Below are positions 26,979-35,293 of a stretch of 64,000 nucleotides of DNA, in pieces. The stretch spans positions 124,001 through 188,000 of the forward strand of contig CALKUK010000015.1 of the NCBI GenBank assembly GCA_937996655.1, written 5' to 3'. Within the stretch, counting starts at the first letter, position 1. Every line of letters starts with the position of its first letter. The translations under genes were made by a program, and so were the position numbers. The notes under the pieces were generated by a model. That model searched no databases. It was given only the letters and a program-made list of their open reading frames with translations, and was not told the origin of the DNA. The DNA is from an uncultured Sphingomonadaceae bacterium (GTDB taxonomy: Bacteria > Pseudomonadota > Alphaproteobacteria > Sphingomonadales > Sphingomonadaceae).

Positions 26979-27335
26979 TTAGAACTCCAATCCGCCTTCG
27001 CGTGCCGCGTCGGCCAATGCCTTGACGCGACCATGGAACAGGAAACCCCCACGGTCGAACACGACCTTGGTTACGCCAGCCTTCTTGGCACGCTCGGCGA
27101 CAGCCTTGCCAACCAGAACAGCTGCGTCGAGGTTCGCACCCGACTTGCTGCGCGCTTCCTTTTCGACCGTCGAAGCGGCGGCAACAGTCTTGCCCGCTGC
27201 GTCGTCGATGACCTGCGCGTAGATGTGACGGCCCGACCGATGAATGGACAGGCGCGGACGCTGGCTGGCGCGGGTACGGATAGCCGTACGAACGCGCTGG
27301 CGGCGCTTTTCGAATGATGAAAGCTTCTGTGCCAT
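26979..27335 (-). CDS. rplR: 50S ribosomal protein L18
   Basis: This 118-residue protein shows L18 motifs RQRVRTAIRTRASQRPRLSIHRSGRHIYAQVIDD and GKAVAERAKKAGVTKVVFDRGGF. It binds 5S rRNA together with L5. It overlaps the rplF stop by one base and its stop abuts the rpsE ATG. Confidence 0.97.
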   Translation of the reverse strand: MAQKLSSFEKRRQRVRTAIRTRASQRPRLSIHRSGRHIYAQVIDDAAGKTVAAASTVEKEARSKSGANLDAAVLVGKAVAERAKKAGVTKVVFDRGGFLFHGRVKALADAAREGGLEF

Positions 27336-27868
27336 TACTTCTTCTTACCCTCCTTCCGGAAGATAAACTCGCCACGATAACGGATACCCTTGCCCTTATA
27401 AGGCTCAGGCTTGCGCCAGCGGCGAATTTCGGCGGCGATCTGGCCAACCGCTTGGCGGTCGATACCCGAAATTTCGATCGTCGTCTGATCCGGAGTCTTG
27501 ATGTCAATGCCCTTCGGCACGTCGATGTCGATGTCGTGGCTATAGCCGAGCTGAAGCTTAAGCTTCTGGCCCTGAGCGCTGGCACGATAACCGACACCCG
27601 TCATGACGAGGGTCTTGGTGAAGCCTTCGGTCACACCCGTCACCAGGTTCTGGATCAGCGTGCGCTGCATGCCCCAGAAAGAGCGGGCGCGCTTCGTTTC
27701 GTTCGCAGGGCGAACAGAAAGCTGGCCGTCTTCAAGGCTGTAGGTCACTTCGGCTTCCTTAGGGATGCTGAGCGTCCCCTTGGGGCCAGTGACGGCAATG
27801 ATTGCACCGTCGAGCGACGCAGTCACGCCTGCCGGAATGGCAATCGGCTTTTTACCTGTGCGGCTCAT
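27335..27868 (-). CDS. rplF: 50S ribosomal protein L6
   Basis: This 177-residue protein has the two-lobed L6 pattern: SRTGKKPIAIP, VTGPKGTLS, TGVTEGFTKTLVMTGVGYRA and the C-terminal KPEPYKGKGIRYRGEFI. It overlaps rpsH by one base. Confidence 0.97.
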   Translation of the reverse strand: MSRTGKKPIAIPAGVTASLDGAIIAVTGPKGTLSIPKEAEVTYSLEDGQLSVRPANETKRARSFWGMQRTLIQNLVTGVTEGFTKTLVMTGVGYRASAQGQKLKLQLGYSHDIDIDVPKGIDIKTPDQTTIEISGIDRQAVGQIAAEIRRWRKPEPYKGKGIRYRGEFIFRKEGKKK

Positions 27869-28263
27869 CAGAACACCTCCGCGAGCACTTCGCCGCCGAC
27901 ATTCTGCTCACGCGCTTCCGCGTCAGACAGAACGCCACGGGGCGTCGATACGATGGTGATGCCGAGGCCGTTGCGAATTACCGGCAGTTCCTTCGAACCG
28001 GAGTAAACGCGGCGACCGGGCTTCGAAACACGTGCAACGTGCTTGATCGCCGGCTGACCTTCGAAATACTTCAGTTCGATGCGGATGCCGGGATGTGCGC
28101 CCAGGGCCTCATCATGATAGCCGCGAATATAACCTTCGCGCTGCAAAACGTCGAGCACGCGGACACGCAGCTTGGAAGCCGGGGTCAGAACGCTGTCCAT
28201 CTTGGCACGCTGGCCGTTACGGATGCGGGTGAGCATATCACCCAAGGGATCGGTCAAAGACAT
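27868..28263 (-). CDS. rpsH: 30S ribosomal protein S8
   Basis: This 131-residue protein has DPLGDMLTRIRNGQRAK, the central IELKYFEGQPAIKHVARVSKPGRRVY and the C-terminal GLGITIVSTPRGVLSDAEARE. It binds 16S rRNA helix 21. In E. coli S8 represses the spc operon through an rplE-leader mimic; no such mimic was resolved here. Confidence 0.97.
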   Translation of the reverse strand: MSLTDPLGDMLTRIRNGQRAKMDSVLTPASKLRVRVLDVLQREGYIRGYHDEALGAHPGIRIELKYFEGQPAIKHVARVSKPGRRVYSGSKELPVIRNGLGITIVSTPRGVLSDAEAREQNVGGEVLAEVF

Positions 28264-28275
28264 TTCAGTAACCCC

Positions 28276-28581
28276 TTACCAGCTCGACTTGGTGACGCCG
28301 GGGATCAGGCCCTTATTGGCCAGATCACGCAGCTGAACACGGCAAAGCCGGAACTTGCGGTAGTAAGCGCGAGGACGACCCGTCAGCTCGCAGCGGTTGC
28401 GGACGCGGGTCGGATTTCCGTTGCGCGGAATTTCGGCCAGCTTCAGGCGCGCGATGAGGCGCTCCGTTTCGTCCTTGGATTCGTCGTTTGCGATCGCCTT
28501 CAGCCGGGCATAACGCCCTGCGTACTTCTTAACGAGCTTCTTACGACGCTCGTTTTTGTTGATCGAACTCAGTTTCGCCAT
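28276..28581 (-). CDS. rpsN: 30S ribosomal protein S14 (long, zinc-free form)
   Basis: This 101-residue protein is of the long S14 type. It starts MAKLSSINKNERRK and has CELTGRPRAYYRKFRLCRVQLRDLANKGLIPGVTKSSW. The Cys pairs of the zinc-binding short form are not complete, as expected for this class. Confidence 0.97.
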   Translation of the reverse strand: MAKLSSINKNERRKKLVKKYAGRYARLKAIANDESKDETERLIARLKLAEIPRNGNPTRVRNRCELTGRPRAYYRKFRLCRVQLRDLANKGLIPGVTKSSW

Positions 28582-28618
28582 GACTTAAGTTCTCTTCCTT
28601 CCGTCAGAGCAGTCCCGC

Positions 28619-29197
28619 TTACGCGGCCTGCTGCTGCTCTTCTTCTTGAGGGAAAGGGAAACCGAACAGGCGAAGCAGTTCACGTGCTTCGTCGTCGGTC
28701 TGTGCGGTCGTCGTGACGATGATGTCCATGCCACGCATCTTATCGATCTGATCGTAGCTGATTTCCGGGAAAACCAGCTGTTCCTTCAGACCCATCGCAT
28801 AATTGCCACGGCCGTCAAACGACTTCGGGTTCAGGCCCCGGAAGTCGCGGACGCGCGGGAGCGCGATGGTGATCAGGCGATCAAGAAATTCGTACATGCG
28901 TTCACGGCGCAAGGTGACCTTGCAACCAATCGGCATGCCTTCACGCAGCTTGAACTGCGCGATCGACTTCTTCGCCTTGGTGATCACTGGCTTCTGGCCT
29001 GCGATCTGCTGCATTTCTGCAGCGGCGATTTCGACTTTCTTCTTGTCCTGCGTCGCTTCACCAACACCCATGTTGATGACGATCTTGTCAAGACGCGGAA
29101 CCTGCATCGAGTTGGTATACCCGAACTTTTCCGTCATCGCCTTGATGATCGTTGCTTCGTAGATGCCCTGCATACGGGCCTTGTACTTGTCAGCCAT
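28619..29197 (-). CDS. rplE: 50S ribosomal protein L5
   Basis: This 192-residue protein has RLDKIVINMGVGEA, AGQKPVITKAKKSIAQFKLREGMPIGCKVTLRRERMYEFLDRL and RDFRGLNPKSFDGRGNYAMG. It overlaps rplX by eight bases. It binds 5S rRNA. Confidence 0.97.
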   Translation of the reverse strand: MADKYKARMQGIYEATIIKAMTEKFGYTNSMQVPRLDKIVINMGVGEATQDKKKVEIAAAEMQQIAGQKPVITKAKKSIAQFKLREGMPIGCKVTLRRERMYEFLDRLITIALPRVRDFRGLNPKSFDGRGNYAMGLKEQLVFPEISYDQIDKMRGMDIIVTTTAQTDDEARELLRLFGFPFPQEEEQQQAA

Positions 29198-29510
29198 TGA
29201 TCACTTCCCCGGACTTCACGGCCACACGGACCTTCTTGCCGTCCTTGATTTCGAAGCGAACGCGCGTTGGCTTGCCCGTCTTCGGATCTTCGATTGCGAC
29301 CTTCGACACCGGCATCGGCGCTTCGCGACGCTCCAGACCACCCTGCGGGTTAGCCTGGGTCGGCTTCTTGTGGCGGGTGGCGATATTCACGCCGGCCACA
29401 ATCACCTTGCCGTCCTTCGGGAACGACTTGGTCACTTCGCCGTGCTTGCCCTTGTCCTTACCGGACAGGACGACGACCTTGTCACCCTTTTTGATTTTCA
29501 GCGAAGCCAT
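29190..29510 (-). CDS. rplX: 50S ribosomal protein L24
   Basis: This 106-residue protein has the KOW motif KIKKGDKVVVLSGKDKGKHGEV and VIVAGVNIATRHKKPTQANPQGG, followed by the expected basic tail. It is an early assembly initiator of the 50S subunit. It overlaps rplN by one base and rplE by eight. Confidence 0.97.
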   Translation of the reverse strand: MASLKIKKGDKVVVLSGKDKGKHGEVTKSFPKDGKVIVAGVNIATRHKKPTQANPQGGLERREAPMPVSKVAIEDPKTGKPTRVRFEIKDGKKVRVAVKSGEVING

Positions 29511-29878
29511 TACAGCACCTCCGGTGCGAGCGAGATGATCTTCATGAAGTTCTTCGCGCGCAGTTCACGGCAGACCGGGCCGAAAATACGGGTGCCGATC
29601 GGCTCTTCGTTCTTGTTGACGAGGACCGCCGCATTGCCGTCGAAACGGATCGTCGAACCGTCGGGACGATGAATGTCCTTAGCGGTACGAACGATGACTG
29701 CGCGGTGCACGTCACCCTTTTTCACCTTACCGCGCGGCTGGGCTTCTTTGATCGACACAACGATCACGTCACCCACGCCGGCGAAACGACGCTTGGAACC
29801 ACCGAGCACCTTGATGCACTGAACGCGCTTGGCGCCCGAGTTATCAGCGACTTCCAGATTGGACTGCATCTGAATCAT
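29510..29878 (-). CDS. rplN: 50S ribosomal protein L14
   Basis: This 122-residue protein starts MIQMQSNLEVADNSGAKRVQCIKVLGG and continues GDVIVVSIKEAQPRGKVKKGDVHRAVIVRT, the highly conserved L14 pattern at normal length. Confidence 0.98.
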   Translation of the reverse strand: MIQMQSNLEVADNSGAKRVQCIKVLGGSKRRFAGVGDVIVVSIKEAQPRGKVKKGDVHRAVIVRTAKDIHRPDGSTIRFDGNAAVLVNKNEEPIGTRIFGPVCRELRAKNFMKIISLAPEVL

Positions 29879-29881
29879 GGA

Positions 29882-30151
29882 TCAGCCCTCCATCGGATCG
29901 ACGATTGCCGCAGCACCGCCGACCTTTTCTACGACCGTCCAGGTCTTCAGCTTCGAAATCGGAGCGCATTCTTCAATGCGCACCACTTCGCCCTCTTTGA
30001 AGACATTGCCTTCATCATGGGCGTGATACTTTTTCGAACGGCGGATGATCTTGCCGTAGAGCGGGTGTTTCACCTTACGCTCCACCTTGACCACAACCGT
30101 CTTATCGGTCTTGTCGGAAACGACCGTTCCGGTCAGCACGCGCTTTGGCAT
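29882..30151 (-). CDS. rpsQ: 30S ribosomal protein S17
   Basis: This 89-residue protein has GTVVSDKTDKTVVVKVERKVKHPLYGKII and EGEVVRIEECAPISKLKTWTV. It is an OB-fold protein binding 16S rRNA, in the usual place between rpmC and rplN. Confidence 0.97.
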   Translation of the reverse strand: MPKRVLTGTVVSDKTDKTVVVKVERKVKHPLYGKIIRRSKKYHAHDEGNVFKEGEVVRIEECAPISKLKTWTVVEKVGGAAAIVDPMEG

Positions 30152-30163
30152 GTCACCTGGTCC

Positions 30164-30373
30164 TTACTTGGCCGCAGACGCAGCGGCACGCTGAGTCTGG
30201 AGCGTCTTGATGCGGGCGATATCCCGGCGCACCTGTTGGATGCGTGCGGGCTTCTCGAGCTGGCTGGTGGCCGCCTGGAAGCGCAGGTTGAACTGCTCGC
30301 GCTTCAGGTTGACAAGCTCTTCGACCAGCTGGTCGTCGGACTTGACTTTAAGATCAGCAATCTTGGTCATCAT
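30164..30373 (-). CDS. rpmC: 50S ribosomal protein L29
   Basis: This 69-residue helical protein has SDDQLVEELVNLKREQFNLRFQAATSQLEKPARIQQVRRDIARIKT. Two ATGs stand in tandem. The first overlaps the rplP stop and has GGAGC upstream, so it is used. Confidence 0.96.
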   Translation of the reverse strand: MMTKIADLKVKSDDQLVEELVNLKREQFNLRFQAATSQLEKPARIQQVRRDIARIKTLQTQRAAASAAK

Positions 30374-30804
30374 TCAGCTCCCAAGTGCGAGAAGTCACCC
30401 AGACGGGCAACGACCTTGGTCTTGATCGGCAGCTTTTCAGCAGCGCGGCTGAAAGCGACAGCGGCGATCGGGCCGGGGACGCCATCGAGCTCGAACAGGA
30501 TACGACCTGGCTTGACGCGTGCCGCCCAATATTCAGGGGCACCCTTACCGGAGCCCATGCGGACTTCGGCAGGCTTGGACGAGACCGGAAGGTCTGGGAA
30601 TACGCGGATCCACAAACGACCCTGACGGCGAATGTGACGCGTAATGGCACGACGTGCAGCTTCGATCTGACGTGCGGTGATCCGGTCCGGCTCCATCGCC
30701 TTCAGGCCATAAGACCCAAAGTTGAGATCGGTACCACCCTTGGCGAGACCGTGGATACGGCCCTTGTGCGCCTTGCGGAATTTTGTGCGTTTCGGTTGCA
30801 GCAT
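30370..30804 (-). CDS. rplP: 50S ribosomal protein L16
   Basis: This 144-residue protein has MLQPKRTKFRKAHKGR, GLKAMEPDRITARQIEAARRAI and GKGAPEYWAARVKPGRILFE. It helps form the tRNA A-site region. Its stop overlaps the rpmC ATG. Confidence 0.97.
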   Translation of the reverse strand: MLQPKRTKFRKAHKGRIHGLAKGGTDLNFGSYGLKAMEPDRITARQIEAARRAITRHIRRQGRLWIRVFPDLPVSSKPAEVRMGSGKGAPEYWAARVKPGRILFELDGVPGPIAAVAFSRAAEKLPIKTKVVARLGDFSHLGAE

Positions 30805-30819
30805 TGCTCTATCCTAAAC

Positions 30820-31515
30820 TCAGCGGGCCGGACGGACGCCGGACGTCTGTGCGTCAAGCATCAGACGGTCGGTTGCCATCGGATCATGGCCAAGGATTTC
30901 ACCCTTGAAGATCCAGACCTTGATCCCGCAGACGCCATAAGCGGTGTGCGCTTCGGCTTCAGCGTAATCGACGTTCGCGCGCAGCGTGTGCAGCGGAACA
31001 CGGCCTTCACGATACCATTCGGTGCGGGCGATTTCCGCGCCACCCAAACGGCCAGCGCAGGTAATACGAATGCCTTCAGCACCCAGACGAAGGGCCGACT
31101 GCACCGCACGCTTCATAGCGCGACGGAATGCGATACGGCGCTCCAGCTGATCCGCGACACCCTGTGCCACGAGCTTGGAATCGATTTCCGGCTTGCGGAT
31201 TTCAACGATGTTCAACGACACGTCGCTCGACGTCATCGAAGCCAGCGTCTTGCGCAGCTTTTCGATGTCCGCACCCTTCTTGCCGATGATCACGCCGGGG
31301 CGTGCAGCATAGATGGAGATACGGCAGGTCTTTGCCGGACGCTCGATAACCACCTTGGAGATCGCCGCCTGCGGCAACGTCTTCATGATGAACTTACGCA
31401 GCTTCAGGTCGTCCAGGAGGAGACGGCCATATTCGGCGCCATCGGCGTACCAGCGGCTGTCCCAGGTCCGGTTGATCTGGAGGCGCAGGCCGATCGGATT
31501 GCTCTTCTGACCCAT
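30820..31515 (-). CDS. rpsC: 30S ribosomal protein S3
   Basis: This 231-residue protein has MGQKSNPIGLRLQINRTWDSRW, the KH domain (RPGVIIGKKGADIEKLR) and the C-terminal EGIRITCAGRLGGAEIARTEW with TAYGVCGIKVWIFKGE. The length is normal. Confidence 0.97.
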   Translation of the reverse strand: MGQKSNPIGLRLQINRTWDSRWYADGAEYGRLLLDDLKLRKFIMKTLPQAAISKVVIERPAKTCRISIYAARPGVIIGKKGADIEKLRKTLASMTSSDVSLNIVEIRKPEIDSKLVAQGVADQLERRIAFRRAMKRAVQSALRLGAEGIRITCAGRLGGAEIARTEWYREGRVPLHTLRANVDYAEAEAHTAYGVCGIKVWIFKGEILGHDPMATDRLMLDAQTSGVRPAR

Positions 31516-31518
31516 GGC

Positions 31519-31899
31519 TTATGCTTCCTCTTGCACTTCGCGGACAACCACGCGGAGGCGGCTGAACGGCTTGACGATGCGGGTCGAACGACCGCGGGCG
31601 CGGGTGGCGAAGCGCTTCATGGCAATGGACTTGCCAACGCTTGCTTCGCTGACGACCAGTGCGTCGACATCGAGGTTGTGGTTGTTTTCCGCATTCGCGA
31701 TCGCCGAAGCGAGCACCTTGCGGACATCAACAGCCATGGCCTTGGTGGAGAACTGAAGAATGTTCAGCGCGTCACCGGCCTTCTTGCCGCGGATGAGACC
31801 AGCCACCAGGTTCAGCTTCTGGGCCGAACCACGGATCATGGTGCCAACTGCGAGCGCCTCATTGTCACCAACGCGACGGGGAGATGCAGACTTCGACAT
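31519..31899 (-). CDS. rplV: 50S ribosomal protein L22
   Basis: This 126-residue protein has SAQKLNLVAGLIRGKKAGDALNIL, SAIANAENNHNLD and the hairpin loop region RGRSTRIVKPFSRLRVVVRE that lines the exit tunnel. It overlaps rpsS by one base. Confidence 0.97.
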   Translation of the reverse strand: MSKSASPRRVGDNEALAVGTMIRGSAQKLNLVAGLIRGKKAGDALNILQFSTKAMAVDVRKVLASAIANAENNHNLDVDALVVSEASVGKSIAMKRFATRARGRSTRIVKPFSRLRVVVREVQEEA

Positions 31900-32177
31900 C
31901 AGCGCTTACCCTTCTTGTCAGCGGCGTGGCCGGGGAAGGTGCGCGTGGGCGCAAATTCACCGAGCTTCATGCCGACCATTTCCTCGCTGACGAGGACGGG
32001 GATGAACTTGCGGCCGTTATAGACGTTAAACGTCAGGCCAACGAACTGCGGAAGGATCGTCGAACGACGCGACCAAGTTTTGATCGGGCCGGCACGCGTA
32101 CCTGCTTCAGCAGCGGTTTCTGCTTTCTTCAGCAGATGAAGGTCAACAAAGGGACCTTTCCAGACGGAACGGGCCAT
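31899..32177 (-). CDS. rpsS: 30S ribosomal protein S19
   Basis: This 92-residue protein starts MARSVWKGPFVDLHLLKK and has IKTWSRRSTILPQFVGLTFNVYNG and LGEFAPTRTFPGHAADKKGKR, the standard S19. Confidence 0.97.
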   Translation of the reverse strand: MARSVWKGPFVDLHLLKKAETAAEAGTRAGPIKTWSRRSTILPQFVGLTFNVYNGRKFIPVLVSEEMVGMKLGEFAPTRTFPGHAADKKGKR

Positions 32178-32180
32178 GAC

Positions 32181-33017
32181 TTACCTCTTCTTCTTCGCGT
32201 GACGCGACCGGATGATCATCTTGTCCGTCGCCTTGTTGGAACGCGTGCGGGCGCCCTTGGTCGGCTTGCCCCACGGGGTGACTGGATGACGGCCACCCGA
32301 GGTGCGGCCTTCACCACCACCATGAGGGTGGTCGACCGGGTTCTTTGCGACACCGCGGGTCAGCGGGCGGATGCCCTTCCAACGGTTGCGACCGGCCTTG
32401 GCGAGGTTCGTGTTGCCGTTGTCCGGGTTGGACACAGCACCGACGGTGCCCATGCAATCCGCACGCAGATAACGCTGCTCACCCGAGTTCAGGCGAACGA
32501 TGACCATGCCGCGGTCACGACCGACGACCTGCACATAGGTGCCTGCCGAACGGGCGATCTGGCCGCCCTTGCCGGGCTTCATTTCCACGTTGTGGACAAT
32601 GGTGCCGACCGGCATCTGGCCGAGTTCCATTGCGTTGCCCGGCTTCACGTCGGTCTTCTTGGCGGCGATGATCTTGTCACCGGGTGCCAAGCGCTGCGGC
32701 GCGAGGATGTAAGCAACTTCGCCATCGTCATAGTTGACGAGCGCAATGAAGGCTGTGCGGTTGGGGTCATATTCCAGACGCTCGACCGTCGCTTCCACGT
32801 CCCATTTGCGACGCTTGAAGTCGATGATGCGATAACGCTGCTTGTGGCCGCCCGCGATACCGCGCGACGTCACATGACCCTTGTTGTTACGGCCACCGGT
32901 CTTGCGCTTGCCTTCGGTCAGAGCCTTGACAGGCTTGCCCTTATGCAGTGCCGAACGGTCAACCAGGATAAGGCCACGGCGGGCCGGGCTGGTTGGATTA
33001 TAATGCTTCAGTGCCAT
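32181..33017 (-). CDS. rplB: 50S ribosomal protein L2
   Basis: This 278-residue protein has MALKHYNPTSPARRGLI, GGRNNKGHVTSRGIAGGHKQRYR and the catalytic-centre histidine region NPVDHPHGGGEGRTSGGRHPVTPWGKPTKG. It is a primary 23S rRNA binder, of normal length. Confidence 0.98.
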   Translation of the reverse strand: MALKHYNPTSPARRGLILVDRSALHKGKPVKALTEGKRKTGGRNNKGHVTSRGIAGGHKQRYRIIDFKRRKWDVEATVERLEYDPNRTAFIALVNYDDGEVAYILAPQRLAPGDKIIAAKKTDVKPGNAMELGQMPVGTIVHNVEMKPGKGGQIARSAGTYVQVVGRDRGMVIVRLNSGEQRYLRADCMGTVGAVSNPDNGNTNLAKAGRNRWKGIRPLTRGVAKNPVDHPHGGGEGRTSGGRHPVTPWGKPTKGARTRSNKATDKMIIRSRHAKKKR

Positions 33018-33022
33018 GGTTC

Positions 33023-33328
33023 TTAAATCCCCGTGGTCACGTCGATCGACTGGCCTTCAGCCAGCGTCACAATCGCTTTTTTGAAGTCGGAACGACGATA
33101 GGCTTCGCCCTTCCACTTCTTCGTCTTGCCCTTTTGGACGATCGTATTGACGCCCGTCACCTTGACGTCGAACAGCGCTTCAACCGCCGCCTTGATCTGC
33201 GGCTTGGTCGCATCGCCGGCCACGCGGAACACAACAGCATTGTGCTCGCTAGCCATCGTCGCCTTTTCAGTGATGTGGGGCGCGAGCACCACGTCATAGT
33301 GGCGAATATCCGCCTGCTTCTTAGCCAT
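33023..33328 (-). CDS. rplW: 50S ribosomal protein L23
   Basis: This 101-residue protein starts MAKKQADIRHYDVVLAPHITEKATM and has VTGVNTIVQKGKTKKWKG. It sits at the tunnel exit and contacts SRP and trigger factor. ATG 33328, overlapping the end of rplD, is preferred over the upstream ATG 33352 because it gives the family N-terminus. Confidence 0.95.
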   Translation of the reverse strand: MAKKQADIRHYDVVLAPHITEKATMASEHNAVVFRVAGDATKPQIKAAVEALFDVKVTGVNTIVQKGKTKKWKGEAYRRSDFKKAIVTLAEGQSIDVTTGI

Positions 33329-33947
33329 TGAACCGCGCCTCCAGCTTTTCAACGCCAGCGCGGGTCAGGACCAGCGTATCGTGGCGAAGGATGTCATATA
33401 CATTGGCGCCGATGGCGGGCAGCACGTCCACACCGGGGATGTTGGCCGTGGCACGTGCGAAGCTCGTTTCCACTGCCTCACCGTCGATGACGAGTGCGGT
33501 CTTGCCGAAGCCCAGCTTGCTGAGCGTACCGACGAGCGCCTTGGTCTTAGCTTCCTTGAGCGCCAGATCTTCCAGAACGATCAGCGAGCCCGACTTGACC
33601 TTGGCGGAAAGCGCCATCTTCAGGCCGAGAGCACGGATCTTCTTGTTCAGCGAAGGATTGAAGTCACGGACGCGAGGACCGTGAGCCTTACCACCGCCGA
33701 TGAAGACAGGTGCACGACGATCGCCGTGACGTGCGGTACCACCGCCCTTTTGGCGACCGAACTTCTTGCCGGTGCGGGCAACGTCGGCGCGCTCACGGGC
33801 ACCACGAGCTGTGCCGCGGGCCTTTTCAAGCTGCCAGGTGACGACACGGTGCAGGATGTCGGCGCGCGGCTCGAGGCCGAACACGTCTTCTGCGAGGTCG
33901 ATGTCGCCCTTAGCCTTGGCGTCGAGGGTCTGAACCTTGAGCTTCAT
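33321..33947 (-). CDS. rplD: 50S ribosomal protein L4
   Basis: This 208-residue protein has the L4 tunnel loop RGARERADVARTGKKFGRQKGGGTARHGDRRAPVFIGGGKAHGPRVRDF and the C-terminal GVDVLPAIGANVYDILRHDTLVLTRAGVEKLEARF. E. coli L4 autoregulates the S10 operon; no matching leader was resolved here. Confidence 0.97.
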   Translation of the reverse strand: MKLKVQTLDAKAKGDIDLAEDVFGLEPRADILHRVVTWQLEKARGTARGARERADVARTGKKFGRQKGGGTARHGDRRAPVFIGGGKAHGPRVRDFNPSLNKKIRALGLKMALSAKVKSGSLIVLEDLALKEAKTKALVGTLSKLGFGKTALVIDGEAVETSFARATANIPGVDVLPAIGANVYDILRHDTLVLTRAGVEKLEARFNG

Positions 33948-33950
33948 GGC

Positions 33951-34706
33951 TTAGCCCTCCTGATTTTCGACGGCTTCAGGCGCATCAGCGACTTCAACCG
34001 GAGTTTCTGCGGGAGCTTCGACCGGAGCGCCAGCGGTACGAACCGAGGCGGGGTACGGAGCGTCGGCGGGGCGCGAGACCTTCACAGCGTCCGAAACGGT
34101 GAGCCAGGTGCCCTTGGCACCGGGAACCGAACCACGAACGAACAGAAGACCGCGCTCTACGTCCGTGAGGACGATTTCGAGGTTCTGCTGCGTGCGCTGA
34201 CGGTCGCCCATGTGGCCGGCCATCTTCTTGTTCTTGAAGACCTTACCCGGATCCTGACGGTTACCCGTAGAACCGTGCGAACGGTGAGACACCGACACAC
34301 CGTGGGTCGCGCGCAGACCACCGAAGCCCCAACGCTTCATGGCGCCTGCAAAACCCTTACCCTGGGTATGACCGGCAACGTCGACGAGCTGGCCGGCAAC
34401 GAAATGGTCTGCGGAGATTTCCGCACCAACGTCCACCAACGCATCTTCAGCGACACGGAATTCAACGAGACGAGCCTTGGGCTCGACTTCTGCCTTCGCA
34501 AAATGGCCGCGCTGCGGCTTTGCGACGTTCTTGGCCTTTGCCGCACCGGCACCCAGCTGAACCGCGACGTAACCGTCACGATCAATGGTGCGCTGCGACA
34601 CGACCTGGCAATTTTCAAGCGACAGAACGGTAACGGGCACGTGACGGCCATCTTCTTTGAAGATGCGCGTCATGCCGACCTTCTTCGCGATCACGCCAGT
34701 GCGCAT
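33951..34706 (-). CDS. rplC: 50S ribosomal protein L3 with acidic C-terminal extension
   Basis: This protein has 251 residues against 209 in E. coli. The L3 body is standard: MRTGVIAKKVGMTRIF, GFAGAMKRWGF, HGSTGNRQDPGKVFKNKKMAGHMG. The last roughly 38 residues (after VSRPADAPYPAS) are a Pro/Ala/Val/Glu repeat-like tail absent from the core family. Its stop lies three bases before the rplD start. Confidence 0.97.
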   Translation of the reverse strand: MRTGVIAKKVGMTRIFKEDGRHVPVTVLSLENCQVVSQRTIDRDGYVAVQLGAGAAKAKNVAKPQRGHFAKAEVEPKARLVEFRVAEDALVDVGAEISADHFVAGQLVDVAGHTQGKGFAGAMKRWGFGGLRATHGVSVSHRSHGSTGNRQDPGKVFKNKKMAGHMGDRQRTQQNLEIVLTDVERGLLFVRGSVPGAKGTWLTVSDAVKVSRPADAPYPASVRTAGAPVEAPAETPVEVADAPEAVENQEG

Positions 34707-34782
34707 GATCTACTTCTCCTTAACACAGAGGCCCACGAGGACCCATTCCCCGCGGGCATGTTCAACCCAAAAATGAAAGTCA

Positions 34783-34830
34783 CCCCGTCCGGGCTGGCTT
34801 TCCCCGCCTTGCGGCGCGGAAAAGACGGGG
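34783..34830 (-). promoter_or_regulatory. Long hairpin in the rpsJ-rplC gap
   Basis: CCCCGTC/GACGGGG close a 48-base structure with an inner stem around a GCAA-type loop. On the minus strand it is followed by TGACTTTCATTTTTG. It lies in the 182-base gap between rpsJ and rplC, long for this operon, and could be a leader, attenuator or processing site. Confidence 0.45.
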
Positions 34831-34888
34831 GACGCAGCCACATCACAATGGATGTGCGGTATCCCGAATCTCTAAGAGATGAGCGGCC

Positions 34889-35200
<312 letters not shown>

Positions 35201-35233
35201 TGTCCGTTTACCGATGAGAAAGAGCCAAAAACA

Positions 35234-35277
35234 TTAAACAAGCAAACCGCCCGATCCTCACAAGGAGAATCGGGCGG
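35234..35277 (-). terminator. Intrinsic terminator after tuf
   Basis: CCGCCCGAT (35247-35255) pairs perfectly with ATCGGGCGG (35269-35277). On the minus strand it is followed by TTTGCTTGTTTAATG, a U-rich tail. It separates the str genes from rpsJ. Confidence 0.7.
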
Positions 35278-35293
35278 TGTTGATTGCGCTATA

